Source: Lucinisca nassula (Eukaryota > Mollusca > Bivalvia > Lucinida > Lucinidae). Taken from it: a stretch of 64,000 bases of DNA. The notes under the pieces were generated by a model. That model searched no databases and was not told the origin of the DNA. It worked only from the letters and a program-made list of their open reading frames with translations. The translations under genes were made by a program, and so were the position numbers. Below are positions 11,441 to 22,915 of this stretch, in pieces. Position 1 is the stretch's first letter; each line of letters starts with the position of its first letter. Where the stretch lies: positions 155,113,245 through 155,177,244 of the forward strand of contig OY757011.1 in assembly GCA_963580285.1 (NCBI GenBank), written 5' to 3'.

Positions 11441-11486
11441 GGTGTGTGTGTGTGTGAGAGTGTGTGTGTGTGGGGGGGGGGGGGAT
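11441..11486. repeat. GT microsatellite and G-run
   Basis: GTGTGTGTGTGTGAGAGTGT followed by a G-run, a simple repeat. Confidence 0.9.
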
Positions 11487-11599
11487 TTTTGTATAAAGAG
11501 CTTTTATGATTACTTCGCTTTCATTCAAGAGGTGGGTGGAAACCCTAGTACCCAGAGAACAAGAATTTTGCAAAAGGCTACATGCCAAATGTGTGTGTT

Positions 11600-12580
11600 A
11601 GCATGATCTTCACAATGCCAGTGTACCATAAAATGTAGGTCAAGCTAAAATATGGATGCTTGCATTAAAGTTGCCATCCCTAGATGCAATGTATCATTTA
11701 TGAAGCTCTTATTGTTCTTGAGGAAATGACAAATGACACACTAGTTCACCGAGACAGACAACCATGAACTTTAAGCAAGGTCAAATCTGAATGCTTGCAT
11801 GAAAGTTGTCATCCCTAGATGCAAATTTGTGCCAAGTACCATATTGAAGCTCTTGTATTTCTGGAAAAATGACAAATGATGCAATATTTCACAGTCCGTG
11901 AACCACAAAATGTAGGTCAAATATGGATAAATGAGCATAACTCTGAAACAAATGGGAATTTTTTCATGTGGTTTTCAGTTAAATGATCCTCTTTATGTAT
12001 TCTTTTAGTGTGCTTAATTCTAGAAATATGTAAAATTTCCTGATAATTAACCTTTAAAGTTGTCATGGCTAGACATTAAGTTTGTACCAAGAATCATTTA
12101 TGTATCTCATATTGTTTTTAAGAAATGGTCTTGAATATTAGTGTGAAAGTTAGGGTTGACGCAATAGGTCACACAGTCAGTGAACCATGAAAGGTAAGTC
12201 AATACTATAATGTTATTTATCAAATAATTTCGTACTGGCCCAGTTACAGGTCCAAGGTCTGCTGTATTGGCACGAGGCCAAAGGCCGAGGCCAATACAGC
12301 TGACTGAAGACCTGTAACTTGGCCAATATGAAATTACTTGATTAATGACAATTTTATTAACTGACGCAATTAAAAACATGATTTATGATTTTTTAATATT
12401 GGTTGACCTTGTGTAATATAGGATAATCAATTAATAAGAGGTCAATATGGATGCTTGCATTGAAGTTGCCATCCCTATCTGCAAGTTTGTACCAGATTTC
12501 CTTAATAAAGCTCATATAGTTCTTGAGAAATGGACTTGATCATTGGGGTAAAGGCAGGGTTTTCGCAAATGTGAACGGCT
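11600..12580. repeat. tandem units of about 180 bp
   Basis: Repeated blocks 'atggatgcttgcat', 'gttgccatccctagatgcaa' and 'gaagctcttattgttcttg' recur about every 180 bases (at least four units), in the style of a pearl core. It is interrupted by a palindromic insert at 12203-12355. Confidence 0.65.
12203..12355. repeat. palindromic MITE-like insert
   Basis: AGTTACAGGTC ... GACCTGTAACTTGGCC, with GGCACGAGGCCAAAGGCC in the loop. The arms extend to AATAATTTCG / GAAATTACTTG. Strong foldback potential, no ORF. Confidence 0.7.
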
Positions 12581-13111
12581 TGTCAGACGGAAAACTAGAC
12601 TCCTATTTTGCCCCATGCTTGAAGCAGGTGTGACAAAAACCACCTGACCTTGTGTCGCAGAACTTGGCCTCAACTGTTTTATGTTTTATTAATGTATCCA
12701 TACAAATAAACCAAATCTCCAACTCATCAGCACACCTCTACCGTGGTAGGCAGCATTTTCTTCAGGTTTTCACACAGGCTGTTGCTTCCTTCAGAAAGAA
12801 AAAGTTTATTCGAACAAATTTGTGTGTGAATGAACAACCCTGTAAGCGGGACTCCCAGTTTCGATGAGGTGATTCAAACAATGTGAGAAGCTTTTGCATT
12901 TGTTATTTTTTTGCTGGAAAAGTGTGTGAAGCTTTTGCATTTGCAACGCTGCTCACATTTTTGCAGCAATGAGATAAGCATATTTCCAATATTAAATGAT
13001 CAAAGTTTTAACGATATATATTGACTAACAACACAGCTTTGAACAACTGGCCCCCAGAGGACTGACACAGAAACTGACAAGACCTTGACTGCTCTCAAGT
13101 TCTCTCACCTT

Positions 13112-13353
13112 TATCCTGCTATACCACAATAACCCCTACCTTTAAAAACAGTGTAGATACAGATCAGACGGCTTCTGAAGACTGAAGAAGCCATCTGATC
13201 AGGATGTACATTATTTGATATTCATTTCTTGATTTTGTACACTGTTTGATATTCATTTCGTGATTTTGTAGGAATAAATTACATCAAGTAATCTTATAGG
13301 TTTATAGGCATAAATGGGTGTAGCAAAATTAATTTATTCAACAGGTTATGGGT
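13112..13353. mobile_element. MITE-3 copy beside exon 5 donor
   Basis: Opposite orientation to the copy at 6352. Contains the CAGATCAGACGGCTTCTGAA hairpin and ends TTCAACAGGTTATGGGTAA, about 26 bases from the exon 5 donor. Confidence 0.65.
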
Positions 13354-13379
13354 AAGAAGGAAGAGTTTTGGTTGCTTAC

Positions 13380-13543
13380 CCTGTATATTACCACCAGTTC
13401 TGTTAACTGGGATTGTATGTCGTTTACCAGTTGTCTTCAGCTGTGACAAGACCTGTCTTTGGTTTTCTGATGCTGGACTTTCATTTTCGGTTTCCTCCGT
13501 AGTGCCCTGTATAAACTGCCGGGCTACACGCTTCTGAAACTCT
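13380..13543 (-). CDS. BUB1B: BUB1B exon 5
   Basis: Encodes residues 184-237. EFQKRVARQ matches the QFQARVSRQ end of the BubR1 TPR domain, and SQLKTTGKRHTIPVNRTGG matches the following linker ([20 protein letters not shown] in vertebrates). The acceptor is TTTTTAG with an alternative AG two bases on; phase selects the start at 13543. The donor is GTAAGC. A tandem-core Helitron-like element starts about 13 bases upstream and a MITE ends about 26 bases downstream of the donor, so little native intron is left on either side. Confidence 0.93.
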
Positions 13544-13555
13544 CTAAAAAGAAAT

Positions 13556-15866
13556 ACCAACAAGAGGACCAAGCTAGCTTGGTCCTGTATCGCTCACCTG
13601 AGCTAACAGATTCAGTTTAAGGAAGTGCCAACCTTTACTGAAGGCTTTATGGGAGGACATGGTGATGACAGGGTAAGCATTTTCTGAAAATCAAGTAGAA
13701 TTTAACTCTATGATAAACAGGCTGACCTCACCGGTTTTCAAACTCATTCAAGCTTTTATTCCTGACTTGCTAAGAAGATCCGATCTAAACTGAAGTGGCT
13801 ATGGTGATGACAAGTTCAAAAACAAGAGTTTTCAAACTCCTCCAAGCTTTCTGCCTGACTTCCTTGTTTGTAAGTTTCATGAAGATCCGTTCAAAACTAA
13901 AGGGGCAGCAGTGATAACAATGTCGAAAATAGGCATTTTCAGCAATCAAAGGCACGTCACTCTATGATAAATGTGCCGACTTGGCCAGTTTTCAAACTCA
14001 CCTGAGGTTTTATTCCCAGCCACCTTACATGTAAGTTTCAGAAAGATCCGATCAGACTTGGCCAGTATTTAAACTCATCCAAGATTTTATTCCCAGCCAC
14101 CTCACGTATAAGTTTCAGAAAGATCCCATCAAAACTGAAGGGGCTACGGTGATGACAAGGTCAAAATTTGGCATTTTTAGCAATCAAAGGGATGTTACTC
14201 TAAAATAAATGAGCCAACTTGGCCAGTTTTCGAACTCATCCGAGGTTTCATCCCCAGCCACCTTACATATAAGTTTCAGAAAAATCCGATCAAAACTGAA
14301 GGGGCTACGGTAATGACAAGGTCAAAAATCAACATTTTCAGCCATCAAAGGGACAGAACTCTACCATAAATGGGCTGACTTGGCCTGTTTTCAAACTCAT
14401 CCAAGATTTTATCCCCAGCCACCTTACATATAAGTTTCAGAAAGATCCGATCAAAACTGAAGGGGCTATGGTGATGACAAGGTCAAAAATCGGCATTTTC
14501 AGCAATCAAAGGGACGTAAATCAATGATAAATTGGCCAACTCGGCCGGTATTCAAACTCATCCTAGGTTTTATCTCCAGTCACCTTACATATAGGTTTCA
14601 GAAAGATTCGATCAAAACTGAAGGGGCTACGGTGATGACAAGGTAAAAAATCGACATTTTCAGCCATCAAAGGGACATAATTATATAGTTAATGGGGCAA
14701 CTTGGCCGGTTTTCGAACGCATCCGAGGTTTTATCCCCAGCCACCTTACATATAAGTTTCAGAAAGATCCAATCAAAACTGAAGGGGCTACAGTGTTGAC
14801 AAGGTCAAAAATCAACATTTTCAGCAATCAAAGGGACCTAACTCTTTGATAAATAGGCCACCTTTGCCGGTATGCGAACTCATCCGAGGCTTTATCCCCA
14901 GCCACCTTGCATATAAGTTTCAGAAAGATCCGATCAAAACTCAAAGGGCTACGGTGATGACAAGATCAAAAATCGGCATTTTCAGCAATCAAAGGGACGT
15001 TACTCTGTGATAAATGGACCAACTTGGCTGGTTTTCGAACTCATCCGAGATTTTATCCCCAGCCACTTTACATATAAGTTTCAGAAAGATTCGATCAAAA
15101 CTGAAAGGGCTACAGTGATGACAAGGTCAAAAATCAGCATTTTCAGCAATCAAAGGGACGTTACTCTACGATAAAAGGGCCGACTTGGTCGGTTTTCGAA
15201 CTCATCTGAGATTTTATCCACAGCCACCTTACATATAAGTTTCAGAAAGATCCGATCAAAACTAAAGGGGCTACGGTGATGACAAGGTCAAAAATCGGCA
15301 TTTTCAGCAATCAAAGGGACGTAACTCTATGATAAACCAGCGGACTAGGCCTGTTTTCGAACTCATCCGAGGTTTTATTACCAGCCACATAACATATAAG
15401 TTTCAGAAAGATCCAATCAAAACTGAAGGGGCTACGGTGATGACAAGGTCGAAAATGGGCATTTTCAGCAATCAAAGGGACGTAACTCTATGATAAATGG
15501 GCCGACTTGGCCGGTTTTCGAACTCATCCGAGTTTTTATCCCCAGTCACCTTACATATAAGTTTCAGAAAGATCCGATCAAAACTGAAGGCGCTACGGTG
15601 ATGACAAGCATTTTCCCATAGTAAGTCTATGGGACCTTGTGGTTGCCATAGGAACCAAAGTTTTAGAGCGATTTCAAAAAAAAGTTTATGTCATCAATGC
15701 CCCACCAGAGGCATACTACAGGTGAGAAATGATTGAGATCAGCCTGCAGGATACAGAGATATAGCTGCTCAAAAGTGTGGACGGACGACGGACGGACGAC
15801 GGACGACGGAGGACCCACTATACTATAAGCTCCCCTGGAGCCTTCGGCCCAGGTGAGCTAAAAATG
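13556..15866. mobile_element. pearl-A: tandem-core Helitron-like element
   Basis: The 5' end AACAAGAGGACCAAGC with hairpin GGACCAAGCTAGCTTGGTCC is followed by GCTCACCTGAGC. About 12 core units of ~164 bp follow ('ggggctacggtgatgacaag', 'catataagtttcagaaagat'), then an ACGG/ACGACGG microsatellite (15780-15810) and a 3' end CAGGTGAGCTAAAA whose AGGTGAGC is inverse to the 5' GCTCACCT. This core-plus-microsatellite plan is that of bivalve 'pearl' elements. It starts 13 bases from the exon 5 acceptor. Confidence 0.75.
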
Positions 15867-16342
15867 TTACATACAATAAAGCCTGTCTTGAAGGAAATAC
15901 AATAAAATTTCTATATTAGACCATTTTTGAACAGTCCCAAAGGTGTTCCATGACCTGAGGACACCATGGGCAGAAAACACAAAGAAAGATTAAGTGCACC
16001 CTTCAAAATAAGCTTTTTAAAGCAGAATACGAGTTAATTTTAGGTGATCTTAATAGTGGAATTTCATTGTATATACATGTATTAGGCTTTCTTGCACACC
16101 AGACAAGGAAATCCGTGATTTTACCCTGGGATAGAAATTTATGTTCTGACCCTGGTGTTCCGACCCCAAATCGAATATAATCACGCGTTTGATAAATGCA
16201 CTGGTTGATTACAACCTCATGCGCGGCGTGGTCATACTGACATCACTAAACATTCCTGTTGTGTCATCACAAAATGGCAGACGTCGGTAATCGATGTGAC
16301 AGCAGCATTAAAAATTTGCAATAGAAATGGAAGGTATGCAAG
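15867..16342. other. intron stretch without recognised feature
   Basis: Nothing beyond a motif at 15900-16010 that is loosely repeated at 16570-16700 ('ggacaccatgggcagaaaacac', 'gattaagtgcaccct'), showing that these blocks are dispersed or duplicated. Confidence 0.4.
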
Positions 16343-16497
16343 AAAAAGAATCCAATATGGGTGTGAGGGGTGGATAGAAAAATCCGTCCCTCGGGATCAC
16401 TGTCCGGCATCACTCGGCAAGCCTCGTGATGCCGGACAGTGTCCCTCGGGACGGATTTTTCAATCCACCCCTCACACCCATATAAGATTCTTATATT
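16343..16497. repeat. long near-perfect hairpin (foldback MITE)
   Basis: Arms of about 65 bases (ATGGGTGTGAGGGGTGGA ... its complement) surround a loop of about 12 bases (TCGGCAAGCCTC). The stem includes GATCACTGTCCGGCATCAC. GC-rich compared with the surrounding intron. Confidence 0.85.
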
Positions 16498-16724
16498 CAA
16501 ACACTTGGGTAATCAAAGCACTTACATTACTGGTGGGTCAATTATCTCTGACTGGAGGCTGGTAAATGGCCCTGAACCTGGACTTAAGTTCTCTTTTATA
16601 AATTTTTATACTTAAAGCAGTTCCAAAGGTCCATGACCTCAGGACACTGTGGGCAGAAAACACATAGAACGATTAAGTGCACCCTAGATAATAAGATTTT
16701 TAAAGCAGATTTAGTCTCAAGTTT

Positions 16725-17005
16725 AGGTGACCTTAATAATAGTTGATGCGGGTTCGATACCTCTGGGTCGGGGTCGGCAACATTCTTTGTGGAGATGGAT
16801 CATGAAATCCTTTCTATGGTCATTCTCTCCCTTCTGCGGATTCAAGAAAGGTAGTCTTCAGTTTCTGGCAAAAGAATGTGCAGCACTGGTTAACCGCTTA
16901 TGTATAGGCCTGTCCAGGAAATGTGTTGATAGGTAAACTGACCAGCTCAAAAATAACCTAAAGTGTTGACTGTGCCGTTAAATTCCAATACAAACAAACA
17001 AATAA
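16725..17005 (+). repeat. SINE-2 copy (tRNA-like head)
   Basis: Near the start GGTTCGATACC is a pol III B-box match. The body contains 'gtcattctctccctt' and ends 'gccgttaaattcc' with an (ACAA)n tail. Related pieces occur at 40510-40590, 52380-52575 and 54412-54710. Confidence 0.65.
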
Positions 17006-17489
17006 TAGTGGAATTTGACAGTTTATACACTTGTATAATCAAAGCACTTACATTACTGGTGGGTCAATTATGTCTGACTGAAGGCTGGAAAATGGACCTG
17101 AACCCAGGCTTAAATTCTCTTTAATAATTTTTTCTACTTAAAACAGTGTACACCTTGATCAGTTGCCACACTCTGCAGCATCTAACCTGGGTCTACACTA
17201 TTAGTAAATCTGACAATGTCCCATTTTGACATATGCGTTAACCAAATGCATCATGTTAACAAGTCCATGAAATCCCTACTTTTTATAGTGAAAACAGGTT
17301 TATGGGGCGGTAAATAACATTTTATGGACTTTGCTCAAAACTTAATCAAGTTATCTTAACACTGATCCTAGACTGTGCAAACTGCAAAATATCAAAATCC
17401 TAATTTATGCAGTTTTCCAAATATAGCATTGACAAAGTTTTCCCACTGTGATACAAGCAAAGACAAGAGCCAAAACATTTGTCAAAGGG

Positions 17490-18200
17490 TTGCCCTTTCT
17501 GAAGGAGTATCTATCCCCCTTAGTGGAATAGATACACATTACACCTGGCAGAATTTCTGCCATTTTTCAAAGGGAGACAACTTTCCGTGCTTCCTGTTTG
17601 CTTTTCTATAGACTCTGTCCCAGATGAGTCTCTCTCTCGTGCGCTCGTGAAAACACCCGGAATGAATGTTCAAGAGTGATACAATAAGCTTGAAGCTTTC
17701 ATTGCAATCGAACTAAAATAAAACTAGTATAAACTAAAAGGAGTCCACTCTTAAAGGAAAAGATTTGCTTCACAGGAGCTTATTCTTTCCTTTAAGAGCT
17801 GACCCCATTTGAAATGGGAGACAAAAATACTTTTGTTTGTTTGTTTGTTTGATTTGAGGTTTAACGTCCCCGTCAACACTTTAAAGGTCATTTTAGAGAC
17901 GTTGCTTCCAATTTTGTGGGACTTTTACCCGACATTGAGATGAAATGACAACTCAAGCCCTGTCGCCCAATGAAACCAATAGGGTTTATTAGCATGGACG
18001 GTCCACCTCGCACCGCGGTTCCTGGACAGGCTTAGATCCTCTAAGCGGTTTACCAGTACTAGTGTGCGGGCCGGATTCAGCTCTGCGTGGAAGCATCATG
18101 CAGCCCATATATTTCTTCAAGCCCCTATGGGCGGGGGCGGAAAAATACTTTTGTATTGCAGGAGTTGGCTCCCCTGAAGGTGTATGCATTCCCCTGTAGA
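17490..18200. mobile_element. MITE-5 copy, split by a SINE
   Basis: Matches the intact MITE-5 at 20281-20520: 'aaagggagacaac', the central hairpin built from CTCTTAAAGGAAA and its complement, and 'gggagacaaaaatac'. SINE-1 interrupts it at 17836-18140. Confidence 0.65.
17836..18140 (-). repeat. SINE-1 copy with 13 bp target duplication
   Basis: Flanked by AAAAATACTTTTG at 17823-17835 and 18141-18153. In minus orientation it starts CCGCCCCCGCCCATAGGGGC and ends in a (CAAA)n tail. The long duplication plus short-repeat tail show LINE-driven retroposition. The head is not an obvious tRNA. Confidence 0.85.
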
Positions 18201-18310
18201 AAGCTGTGCCCACAGAGTACAAGGCAATTTATGCCTCTGAAACTTAAGATAAATACTGAGAAATGCATGTTTTACAGTAGTAGGATTCAGCTGCACTAGT
18301 TGATTTAGCT

Positions 18311-18527
18311 TTAACCCTTTTTGTACCAAATGGAATCTTCCTCCTTATATATAGCAGGAGTCCATTTCAAAATTTAGGGGTGTCAGGTTGTGTTTTTGGA
18401 AAATGACTGAACTTTTAGCAAACAGTGGAGACCCTGATCAGACGCTGCGTTCTGCGGTGTCTGATCTGGGCCTGCACTGTTAGCCAAGGTACCCGTTTTA
18501 GGGTTTCTGGTACTAAATGGGATAACC
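18311..18527. mobile_element. MITE-1 copy
   Basis: TTAACCCTTTTTGTACC to GGTACTAAATGGGATAA, with the core GACGCTGCGTTCTGCGGTGT hairpin. Confidence 0.75.
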
Positions 18528-18591
18528 ATTTCAGCCCTGAAGACTTGTACAAACATGTGCAAACTGTAGATCCAAATCAAATGGCTGAGAT

Positions 18592-18890
18592 TTTGTTTGA
18601 TTTGAGGTTTAACATCCCCGTCAACACTGTAAAGGTCATTTTGGAGACGTTGCTGCAAACTTTGTGGGACTTTTACCCGGCATTGAGATGAAATGACTTC
18701 TCAAACCCTGCCGCCCAATGAAACCAATAGGGTTTATTAAACATGGACGGGCCGACTCGCACCGCTTTGCCTGGGCAGGCTTAGATCCTCTAAGAGGTTT
18801 ACCAGTACTCGTGTGCGGGTCGGTTTCAGCTCTGCCTGGAAGCATCATGCAGCCCATCTATTTCTTCAAGCCCTGATGGGCGGGGGCGAC
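18592..18890 (-). repeat. SINE-1 copy with 13 bp target duplication
   Basis: AAATGGCTGAGAT flanks it exactly (18579-18591, 18891-18903). Same body and tail as the copy at 17836. Confidence 0.85.
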
Positions 18891-19072
18891 AAATGGCTGA
18901 GATGGATCTACAATTGTCATCCCTGTTGATAATTTTGAATAAACTCAAAATTTATGAGAATGGATGTGTCCAAATACAAAGATGGAGGAAAAGCCTTGGG
19001 TGAAAGGTTCAAGAAACAATATTTCCTGATGATGTGGAAAACCGCATTTTTTCCACTAGTGAATTCACTTAC

Positions 19073-19269
19073 GCATGCTTTCTAAGAAGACTTTCTTGAG
19101 GATGGGCCCCCTTTCTAATCCCTTTCATATATATAGCATCTGCCCTCTTGTTGTTTCCCAGCTGTTCCAGGATGCCAGCCCAGGATTCATAGAATCTGCT
19201 CACTTCACAGCCAATGTTCTGATCATACATAAAGTTGTAAATTTCCAGTGGTTCATTACAAGCTTCAGC
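19073..19269 (-). CDS. BUB1B: BUB1B exon 4 (Mad3/Bub1 TPR region)
   Basis: Encodes residues 118-182 plus two bases. AEACNEPLEIYNFMYDQNIG corresponds to the CNEPLDMYSYLHNQGIG stretch of vertebrate BubR1, and the later NNKRADAIYMKGI to its KADAIFQEGI helix. The acceptor is TTTTTATAG and the donor GTAAGT. The terminal GC is completed by the A of exon 5 (Ala183). A MITE begins at 19291, 22 bases upstream of the acceptor, so the branch site must lie in or next to inserted DNA. Confidence 0.95.
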
Positions 19270-19290
19270 CTATAAAAATCAGAGTAACAA

Positions 19291-19513
19291 TTAACCCTTT
19301 TTGTACCAAATGGAATTTTCCTCCTTATATACAGGAGTCCATTTCAAAATTTAGGGGTGTCAGGTTGTGTTTTCATCCAAATCTATTTGGAAAATGACTG
19401 AACTTTTAGCAAACAGTGTAGGCCCTGATCAGACGCCGCGTTCTGCGGCGTCTGGTCTGGGCCTGCACTGTTTGCCAAGGTACCCCTTTAGGGGTTTCTG
19501 GTACTAAATGGGT
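19291..19513. mobile_element. MITE-1 copy 22 bp from exon 4
   Basis: TTAACCCTTTTTGTACC to GGTACTAAATGGGT, with a perfect GACGCCGCGTTCTGCGGCGT core. It lies directly upstream (in gene sense) of the exon 4 acceptor. Confidence 0.8.
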
Positions 19514-19602
19514 ACACGATTATTATGCTGTTAAAAAACAAAACACTCATTTTCATGGAAGTCCACAAGGACTCAAACATGGATGGCTCCTTTACAATGT
19601 TT

Positions 19603-19895
19603 TGTTTGTTTGTTTGATCTGATGTTTAACATCCCCGTCAACACGGCACAGGTCGTTTTGGAGAGGTTTCTTTCAATTTTGTGGAACTTTTACCCGACAC
19701 TGAGATGAAAGGACATCACAAGCCTTGCCGCCCAATTAAACTAATAGGATTTATATACATGGAAGGTCCAACTTGCATCACTTTTCCTGGGCATGGTTAG
19801 AGCCTCTTAAGCAGTTTACCAGTACACATGCGGTTGGTTTCAGCTCTGCATGGAAGCATCATGCAGCCCATCTGTTTCTTCAAGCCCCGATGGGC
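19603..19895 (-). repeat. SINE-1 copy
   Basis: Same family, more diverged, with a TTTG-rich side at 19603. No clear target duplication. Another SINE is inserted at its other end. Confidence 0.75.
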
Positions 19896-19909
19896 GGAGG
19901 CACATTTGA

Positions 19910-20069
19910 GTGAGTTTTTGAGTTTTACGTCCCACCAACAGCTAAGGTCATTCGGAGACAGGACCTCGGTTTAAAGACTCATCCAAAAATCTGGAGAAGC
20001 CCGGGATCGATCCTGCGATCCCTTGTTTACAAGGCGAGTAGTGTAACCACTACACCAATGAGGCTTCTA
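19910..20069 (-). repeat. SINE-3 (tRNA-derived) with 14 bp target duplication
   Basis: In minus sense it reads GCCTCATTGGTGTAGTGGTT (A-box) and GGATCGATCCCGGGC (B-box), a clear tRNA-like head, then a body ending in GTTGGTGGGACGTAAAACTC. GGAGGCACATTTGA flanks it (19896-19909 and 20070-20083). A remnant lies at about 35265-35340. Confidence 0.85.
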
Positions 20070-20280
20070 GGAGGCACATTTGAACTCACTCATGTGTCCC
20101 TTAGAGAATTCGTTCCATAGTTCCAGATAGCTGTATATTAAGGATAATTTTTGTTCTACTAATTTAATTTTGGTTGTAATGAACACACACAACATACCTT
20201 TCTATTAAAGAAGACAAAAAATATACTCGTATCACCCCCATTACAAATATATTCTCATCCCCATTATAAATAATTATATT

Positions 20281-20520
20281 CTTAAGGGGAGTGGGAACAC
20301 CCAGCACATTTTTCCGCCATTTTTTAAAGGGAGACAACATTCGGGACTTCCTGTTCAATTTTCTATAAGCTCTGTCCCACAGAAAAAGGGGTCAACTCTT
20401 AAAGGAAAGAATTTGCTCAGGAGCAAATTCTTTCCTTTAAGAGTTGACCCCTATTGACATGGGAGACAAAAATACTTTTGCAGGAGTTGCCGCCTCTGAA
20501 AGTGTTCCCATTCCCTTAAG
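20281..20520. mobile_element. MITE-5 (intact palindromic copy)
   Basis: Ends CTTAAGGGGAGTGGGAACAC and GTGTTCCCATTCCCTTAAG are inverted. A second perfect hairpin in the middle (20389-20452) pairs GGGGTCAACTCTTAAAGG with its complement. Confidence 0.8.
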
Positions 20521-20699
20521 ACTTCTCCCATGACCTGACTTATGATTATTCTTCGGCAGTTCAAACAAGCTATATCTCCAACACATTTTCGTGGTTCCAT
20601 GTGTGTTCGAGTCATTGATTCAGTTCAACTATATTATCTACTGCAAGCATGTCGCTACATAAAAAGGTGTCACATGTCCTAGAATCTCAAGTCAAGCAG

Positions 20700-21870
20700 G
20701 AGAGGCTGTCTGGAGTACTGCGGAGCTGCGCAATCTCATGTCTGGAATACTGCAGAGCTGGGCAACCTCATGTCTGGAGTACTGCAGAGCTGGGCAATCT
20801 CATGTGTGGAGTACTGCAGAGCTGGGCAATCTCATTTCTGTAGTACTGCAGGGCTGAACAATCTCATGTCTGGAGTACTGCAGATCTGGGCAATCTCATG
20901 TCTGGAGTACTGCAGAGCTGAGCAATCTCATGTGTGGAGTACTGCAGAGCTGGGCAACCTCATGTCTGGAGTACTGCAGAGCTGGGCAATCTCATGTGTG
21001 GAGTACTGCAGAGCTGGGCAACCTCATGTCTGGAGTACTGCAGAGCTGGGCAACCTCATGTCTGGAGTACTGCAGAGCTGGGCAATCTCATGTCTGGAGT
21101 ACTGCAGAGCTGAGCAATCTCATGTGTGGAGTACTGCAGAGCTGAGCAATCTCATGTCTGGAGTACTGCAGAGCTGGGCAACCTAATGTGTGGAGTACTG
21201 CAGAGCTGGGCAATCTCATGTGTGGAGTACTGCAGAGCTGGGCAATCTCATGTCTGTAGTACTGCAGGGCTGAACAATCTCATGTCTGGAGTACTGCAGA
21301 GCTGGGCACAATCTCATGTCTGGAGTACTGCAGAGCTGGGCAATCTGATTTCTGGTGTACTGCAGAGCTGGGCAATCTCATGTGTGGAGTACTGCAGAGC
21401 TGGGCAATCTCAAGTCTGTAGTACTGCAGGGCTGAGCAATCTCATGTCTGGAGTACTGCAGATCTGGGCAATCTCATGTCTGGAGTACTGTAGAGCTGGG
21501 CAATCTCATGTCTGGAGTACTGCACAGGCTGAGCTGGGCAATCTCATGTCTGGAGTACTGCACAGGCTGAGCTGGGCAATCTCATGTCTGAAGTACTGCA
21601 GAGCTGGGCAATCTCATGTCTTGAGTACTGCAGAGCTGGGCAATCTCATGTCTGAAGTACTGCAGAGCTGGGCAATCTCGTGTCTGGAGTACTGCAGAGC
21701 TGGGCAATCTCATAGGCTGTCTGGAGTGCTGCAGAGCTATGCATCTGGAGTACTGCAGAGCTGGGCAATCTAGTGTCTGGAGTACTGCAGAGCTGGGCAA
21801 TCTCATGAGATTGCCCAGCTCTGCAGCACTCCAGACAGCCTACGAGACTGCCAATCACTGCAGTACTCCA
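20700..21870. repeat. 32 bp minisatellite, about 34 units, with terminal inversion
   Basis: Unit TGTCTGGAGTACTGCAGAGC + TGGGCAATCTCA, repeated from about 20705 to 21808 with point variants and a few indels. At 21808 the array flips: AATCTCATGAGATT is the palindromic joint, and two inverted, diverged units follow. Open reading frames across it arise because 3 x 32 is divisible by 3 and the unit lacks stops. Confidence 0.95.
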
Positions 21871-21879
21871 AACAGCCAG

Positions 21880-22915
21880 AAATTCTAGACAAATAACAGA
21901 TAGCATTGGCCAACAAGCATCTTTAACAATTATTTTCTTCTGACACTGATTGTTTGTGTGCTAGTCAGTCTATGCATTAATTTTTATTAACAGAACTTTG
22001 TACATACATGTAGAATAAGAGGAAGAAAAGAGGGTAACAGTGACTGTTGGATAATTTTCCTTGTTTCTCTTTCAGACACCTGTGTGGTGAGTATTTGTTA
22101 GAATTGCCTTAAGGAGGCGATTCTAACAAGAACCCAACAACAAAGGTTTTCATGATCAAATAAGAAAAAATAATCGTCAAATTTTTGCATGATCATAAAA
22201 CACATACATTCATTTGTGTGACCTGGCTTGTTTCTGGCCCAGTAGCAATCTATCAAACATTATTAAATCCCTGGATAATTCAGGAGCGATATTAGAAACT
22301 GATATTGGGAAACATCTTGCATAAACAGAATCCATAAAATATAGGGATGTCAGTGAAAATGAGCTAATGCCTTAGTACAGAGTACCTGTCCAAGCAGGAA
22401 CTCACTGTATTCAAATATGATGGCTGCTCTGTTTCCTGACAGGTCAAATAACCTGATGTCTTTTCAGGTCTTTTAATTCGGCCAATCACAACTCGGGTGC
22501 TGAATATGCGAATCAAAGACTACCCTGTGACTCTTTGCATGAAATATGATCAAAGCAATAAAACTCTCCCTAGACATTACAAGGGATACCCATGAAAAAT
22601 GAACCATCAAAATTTGCGCAAGAATTGGTTGCAATATAGAACGTGCAAATAACTTTTTGGACTGTTTGTCGCAAAAACTTGCCATGCCCTATATTTAGAG
22701 ATTTCTTAGTTCATGGTACCCCTGCTAGTTACTTCAGAGTTCTCACTGCATTTTGAAGATGGGGGTACATTTGGTCTTTCAATTCATTTTTGTACCCTCA
22801 ATGCATAGCAATATATATGGGACCTGTTCATGTCCAAAATGGGGTTAAAAAACCCTCTGCAGAGGGTAAATGGGAATGCTGTTACTTGTCTTATTATCAA
22901 TAGATATGCAATTAA
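21880..22915. other. intron stretch, nothing assigned
   Basis: No exon-like segment in phase with exons 3 and 4. A short palindrome (TTAGAATTGCCTTAAGGAGG ...) is at 22098-22130. Confidence 0.5.

Noticed and set aside
8670..15866. CRISPR array or satellite DNA
   Set aside because: Units of 150-164 bp with no spacers, inside bounded elements with hairpin ends; this is eukaryotic intron DNA.
19910..20069. A genuine tRNA gene on the minus strand
   Set aside because: The head is tRNA-like with A and B boxes, but target duplications and a non-tRNA body show it is a SINE.
20649..21906. Open frames of 64 to 215 codons on both strands (VLQSWAISC repeats)
   Set aside because: They arise from the 32 bp minisatellite; the unit has no stop and three units equal 96 bases, so every frame stays open.
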